The notes below the pieces were generated by a model that saw nothing but the letters and a program-made list of their open reading frames with translations, did no database searches and was not told the origin of the DNA. Source: Pseudomonadota bacterium (lineage in GTDB: Bacteria; Pseudomonadota; Gammaproteobacteria; Xanthomonadales; Xanthomonadaceae). From it: 8,980 bases of DNA. Made by a program: the position numbers and the translations under genes. Below are positions 7,619 through 8,980 of this stretch, piece after piece (positions within the stretch are counted from its first letter, which is position 1; each line of letters begins with the position of its first letter). The stretch covers positions 1-8,980 of the forward strand of contig JAFAEU010000250.1 in assembly GCA_023423855.1 (NCBI GenBank), read 5' to 3'.

Positions 7619-7637
7619 GCGCCGAGCCATAAGGCGC
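7619..7637. other. Small hairpin between convergent genes
   Basis: GCGCC (7619-7623) and GGCGC (7633-7637) can pair around a 9-nt loop in the 28-nt gap between the epimerase and the convergent ORF. No T-run follows on either strand, so it does not qualify as a standard intrinsic terminator. Confidence 0.25.
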
Positions 7638-7645
7638 TTCCACGA

Positions 7646-8323
7646 TCAGTCGTCCACGTCCCTGAGTCGCGCGATGGGCAGGTTCCATCCGCGCCGGATC
7701 GCCATGAAGCGGAGCAGGAAGCAGGCGCAGGCGCCGGCGATGGCCGCGGGCGCGACGGGGAATCCCAATGCCGATCCGGCGGCGACCATCGCCGCGCCCA
7801 GCAGCGCGGCGATGGCATACAGCTCGCGGTGCAGGACCGCCGGGATTTCCGCGACGAGCACGTCGCGCGTGTTGCGCTCGCCGCTGCGGCCCATGCGGAT
7901 CGAGTCGCGCGAGCCGATCGGCTTGCCGTCGACCAGGATCAGCGTGTTCTCCGGGCCCATGCCGCGCAGGTCGATCTGGCGGTTGTTGCCGTACTGGCCG
8001 GACGAGCTGTTGCCGGTCAGGTTGACGCCGGGCATGGTGCGGATGAGTTCGGACAGGTCGTTGGCCGGCGGCCGCCGCTCGATGTCCTCGGCGGTGATGA
8101 CCGAGGTGCCCAGCGCCTGCCGGGCGATCGCCTCGGCGGTGACGTGCACGGTATCGAGCGTGGTCGCGTCGGACTGGGCCCCGTCCGCGGCCGGGCCTTC
8201 TTCCTCCTGCGCCAGCGCGATCCCGGGGAGGGCCAGGACGATGGCGCCGGCCAACAGCGAGATGGCTGGCAGTGAACGACGACGGGGGGTACGGCGGGAG
8301 GCAGGACTGAACATGCGGGCCAT
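7646..8323 (-). CDS. Chimeric ORF: FepA-like receptor signal and plug fused in frame to TRIC/UPF0126 C-terminus
   Basis: The 225-residue product has two unrelated parts. Residues 1-38 are a signal peptide (Arg-rich start, hydrophobic ISLLAGAIVLALPGIALA). A TonB box-like LDTVHVTA lies at 56-63. Residues 70-152 match a FepA/PfeA-type catecholate siderophore receptor plug: IRTMPGVNLTGNSSSGQ (94-110), NNRQIDLRGMGPENTLILVD (113-132) and GRSGERNTR (145-153). In FepA the next residues are GDT and a conserved run toward the barrel. Here the frame changes identity to RDVLVAEIPAVLHRELYA (153-170) plus two membrane helices (about 167-186 and 188-209) and a WNLPIAR end, which is the last third of a YicG-type TRIC/UPF0126 channel. 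The receptor lacks the end of its plug and its whole barrel; the channel lacks its first ~130 residues. Neither could work in the usual way, so this is probably a deletion remnant even though the frame is intact. A promoter is visible upstream. A misassembly is the main alternative. Confidence 0.85.
   Translation of the reverse strand: MARMFSPASRRTPRRRSLPAISLLAGAIVLALPGIALAQEEEGPAADGAQSDATTLDTVHVTAEAIARQALGTSVITAEDIERRPPANDLSELIRTMPGVNLTGNSSSGQYGNNRQIDLRGMGPENTLILVDGKPIGSRDSIRMGRSGERNTRDVLVAEIPAVLHRELYAIAALLGAAMVAAGSALGFPVAPAAIAGACACFLLRFMAIRRGWNLPIARLRDVDD
7862..7870 (-). other. Inferred fusion breakpoint between the FepA-like and TRIC-like parts
   Basis: The codons here read ACG CGC GAC for T152-R153-D154. 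In FepA-type receptors the motif is T-R-G-D-T, and in TRIC/UPF0126 proteins it is GGG-x-x-R-D-V-L, so the arginine codon and the following G can belong to either parent. A short shared CGCG (7864-7867) at the join is consistent with recombination at microhomology. The exact base cannot be fixed without intact relatives. Confidence 0.5.
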
Positions 8324-8425
8324 GGCGGCGTCTCTCGATCAGGAGGGAACGGCGCTCTCTGGCGACAGCTGGAGGCGGGGCAGGAGATGGTTGCGCAGGC
8401 GTACGAGCGCACCTGGCAGCCAAGT

Positions 8426-8454
8426 ATATTAATGAAAATGCGACCCGTTCTCAA
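8426..8454 (-). promoter_or_regulatory. Candidate sigma-70 promoter of the chimeric ORF, with possible degenerate Fur site
   Basis: The minus strand carries TTGAGA (8454-8449), a 17-nt spacer and TAATAT (8431-8426). These match the -35 consensus at 5 of 6 and the -10 at 4 of 6, in a notable AT-rich patch of otherwise GC-rich DNA. TATACT (8428-8423) is an alternative -10 with longer spacing. The start codon is about 100 nt downstream. On the plus strand the same stretch reads AATGAAAATGCGA and then GTTCTCA, partly like a Fur box, as expected for a siderophore receptor. The arms are wrongly spaced, so the Fur reading is weak. Confidence 0.45.
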
Positions 8455-8455
8455 A

Positions 8456-8864
8456 CCGGATGCGACGCCGGGCACGTCGCCGCCCCGGATGGCAAGGCCG
8501 TCGTCGATGGACGCGACCTCTGGCGTACCGAATCCGTGGCGCGTGCGGTCGGGTCAGGCCGGCAAGCGCATGCCGTGCCGGCGGAGATCGGCTGCCGCCC
8601 ACGCCTTTGCGTTGCTTTCGGGTGTACCGATCGACGCCTTCGGAGCGTTTCCGTCCGGGGACTTGCCCCGGCTGGCTCGCATTCGCACGCTGGAAAGGGC
8701 GAGGAGTCGCGAGTAGCGGCCGATACATCCTCGACGATCTCGTGCCCGCGGCAACGACAGGCGGGGAAGCATGGCGCTTTCGCGGGAAGGGATCGATGTG
8801 GCGCAAATCGCGGCCATCGCGGGTCCAGAGATTCCGGATGGATGCCGACGCAGAGTCAGGCAAC
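8456..8864. other. Intergenic stretch with no recognisable gene
   Basis: This stretch of about 400 bp separates the chimeric ORF's promoter from the tRNA terminator. Several frames are open on both strands (for example 8387-8716 plus and 8554-8817 minus), but their products are rich in Arg, Ser and Pro, resemble no family I know, and lack convincing Shine-Dalgarno sites. I see no integrase, transposase, inverted-repeat ends or structured RNA. It may be degraded DNA beside the tRNA. Confidence 0.4.
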
Positions 8865-8891
8865 AAAAAACCCCGCGATTTGCGGGGTTTT
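8865..8891 (-). terminator. Intrinsic terminator of the tRNA transcript
   Basis: AAAACCCCGC (8867-8876) and GCGGGGTTTT (8882-8891) form a 10-bp stem with a 5-nt loop. On the minus strand it is followed by a run of six T (8870-8865), about 50-70 nt after the tRNA 3' end, so it should end the tRNA transcript. The near symmetry allows activity on the plus strand as well. Confidence 0.85.
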
Positions 8892-8899
8892 CTGGATTT

Positions 8900-8929
8900 C
8901 CTCGGATGTCGTCGGACGTCCTCGGAACT
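8900..8929. repeat. Three imperfect 10-bp tandem repeats
   Basis: CCTCGGATGT, CGTCGGACGT and CCTCGGAACT lie end to end between the terminator and the tRNA 3' end. The shared core is TCGGA, spaced exactly 10 bp apart, about one helical turn. Function is unknown; it may be a processing trailer or simple drift. Confidence 0.5.
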
Positions 8930-8935
8930 TGTCTG

Positions 8936-8980
8936 TGGTGCCCGGGAGAGGACTCGAACCTCCACGGTTTTACCCGCTAG
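8936..8980 (-). tRNA. tRNA-Leu, 3' part (partial, cut by window edge)
   Basis: Read on the minus strand, the segment contains a variable-arm stem (CGG and CCG), a T-arm GGAGG-TTCGAGT-CCTCT, the 3' acceptor strand CCCGGGC, discriminator A and an encoded CCA (8938-8936). The long class II variable arm and an acceptor strand that would pair with GCCCGGG fit tRNA-Leu rather than tRNA-Ser or tRNA-Tyr. The anticodon lies past the right edge, so the isoacceptor cannot be named. Confidence 0.85.

Noticed and set aside
6694..7818. 374-codon minus-strand frame opposite the epimerase
   Set aside because: It is a shadow of the mutarotase; the protein is Arg/Ala/Gln/His rich with no motif.
8387..8716. 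109-codon plus-strand frame in the gap before the tRNA
   Set aside because: No family match, no good ribosome site, and it starts over the promoter and leader of the chimeric ORF; judged random.
8324..8935. Possible integrated element or defence island between the chimera and the tRNA
   Set aside because: I looked for an integrase, transposase, toxin-antitoxin pair, CRISPR-like spacing or retron-like folds and saw none.
8429..8965. 178-codon minus-strand frame starting in the tRNA gene
   Set aside because: It begins inside the tRNA T-arm and reads through the terminator hairpin, so it cannot be a normal gene.

Overview
The window is high-GC, gammaproteobacterial-looking DNA, most like a Xanthomonadaceae genome (Lysobacter, Luteimonas, Pseudoxanthomonas or Xanthomonas type). 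The evidence is a 971-residue TonB-dependent receptor of the 'TonB-Xanth-Caul' kind, a GTAG-type REP hairpin of the sort common in Stenotrophomonas and Xanthomonas, 14-bp LacI-type palindromes with core TAGCGCTA, and strong third-position GC that leaves very long antisense frames open. The genus is inferred from recall of families, not from a search.

Layout. Positions 1-740 (minus) hold the first half of an ExuT-like MFS hexuronate transporter that runs off the left edge. Positions 741-1131 form a divergent control region with two perfect 14-bp palindromes, one on each side. From 1132 to 4047 (plus) lies a large outer-membrane TonB-dependent receptor, closed by a strong intrinsic terminator and followed by a REP element. 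Next come three tightly packed plus-strand genes: a GPH-family sugar:cation symporter (4254-5732), a cytoplasmic GH43 glycosidase (5760-6779) and an aldose 1-epimerase (6769-7617, overlapping the GH43 gene by 11 bp). Together these read as a carbohydrate-utilisation locus: outer-membrane uptake of oligosaccharides, inner-membrane import, cytoplasmic cleavage to pentoses and mutarotation of the product. The divergent hexuronate carrier suggests glucuronoxylan or arabinoxylan as substrate. The regulator, probably LacI family, is not in the window.

The right part is different. Convergent to the sugar operon is a 225-codon minus-strand ORF (7646-8323). Its first ~152 residues are the signal peptide, TonB box and most of the plug of a FepA-like catecholate siderophore receptor. 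Its last ~70 residues are the C-terminal end of a TRIC/UPF0126 (YicG-type) membrane protein. Both parents are truncated and joined in frame. This is the most unusual object in the window and looks like the product of a deletion, or of a misassembly. A plausible promoter lies upstream of it. About 400 bp then follow in which I see no gene, then a bidirectional-looking terminator and the 3' part of a minus-strand class II tRNA, most likely tRNA-Leu, cut by the right edge.

I did not find a clear new defence or mobile system. The chimeric ORF and the paired operators are the parts worth checking.
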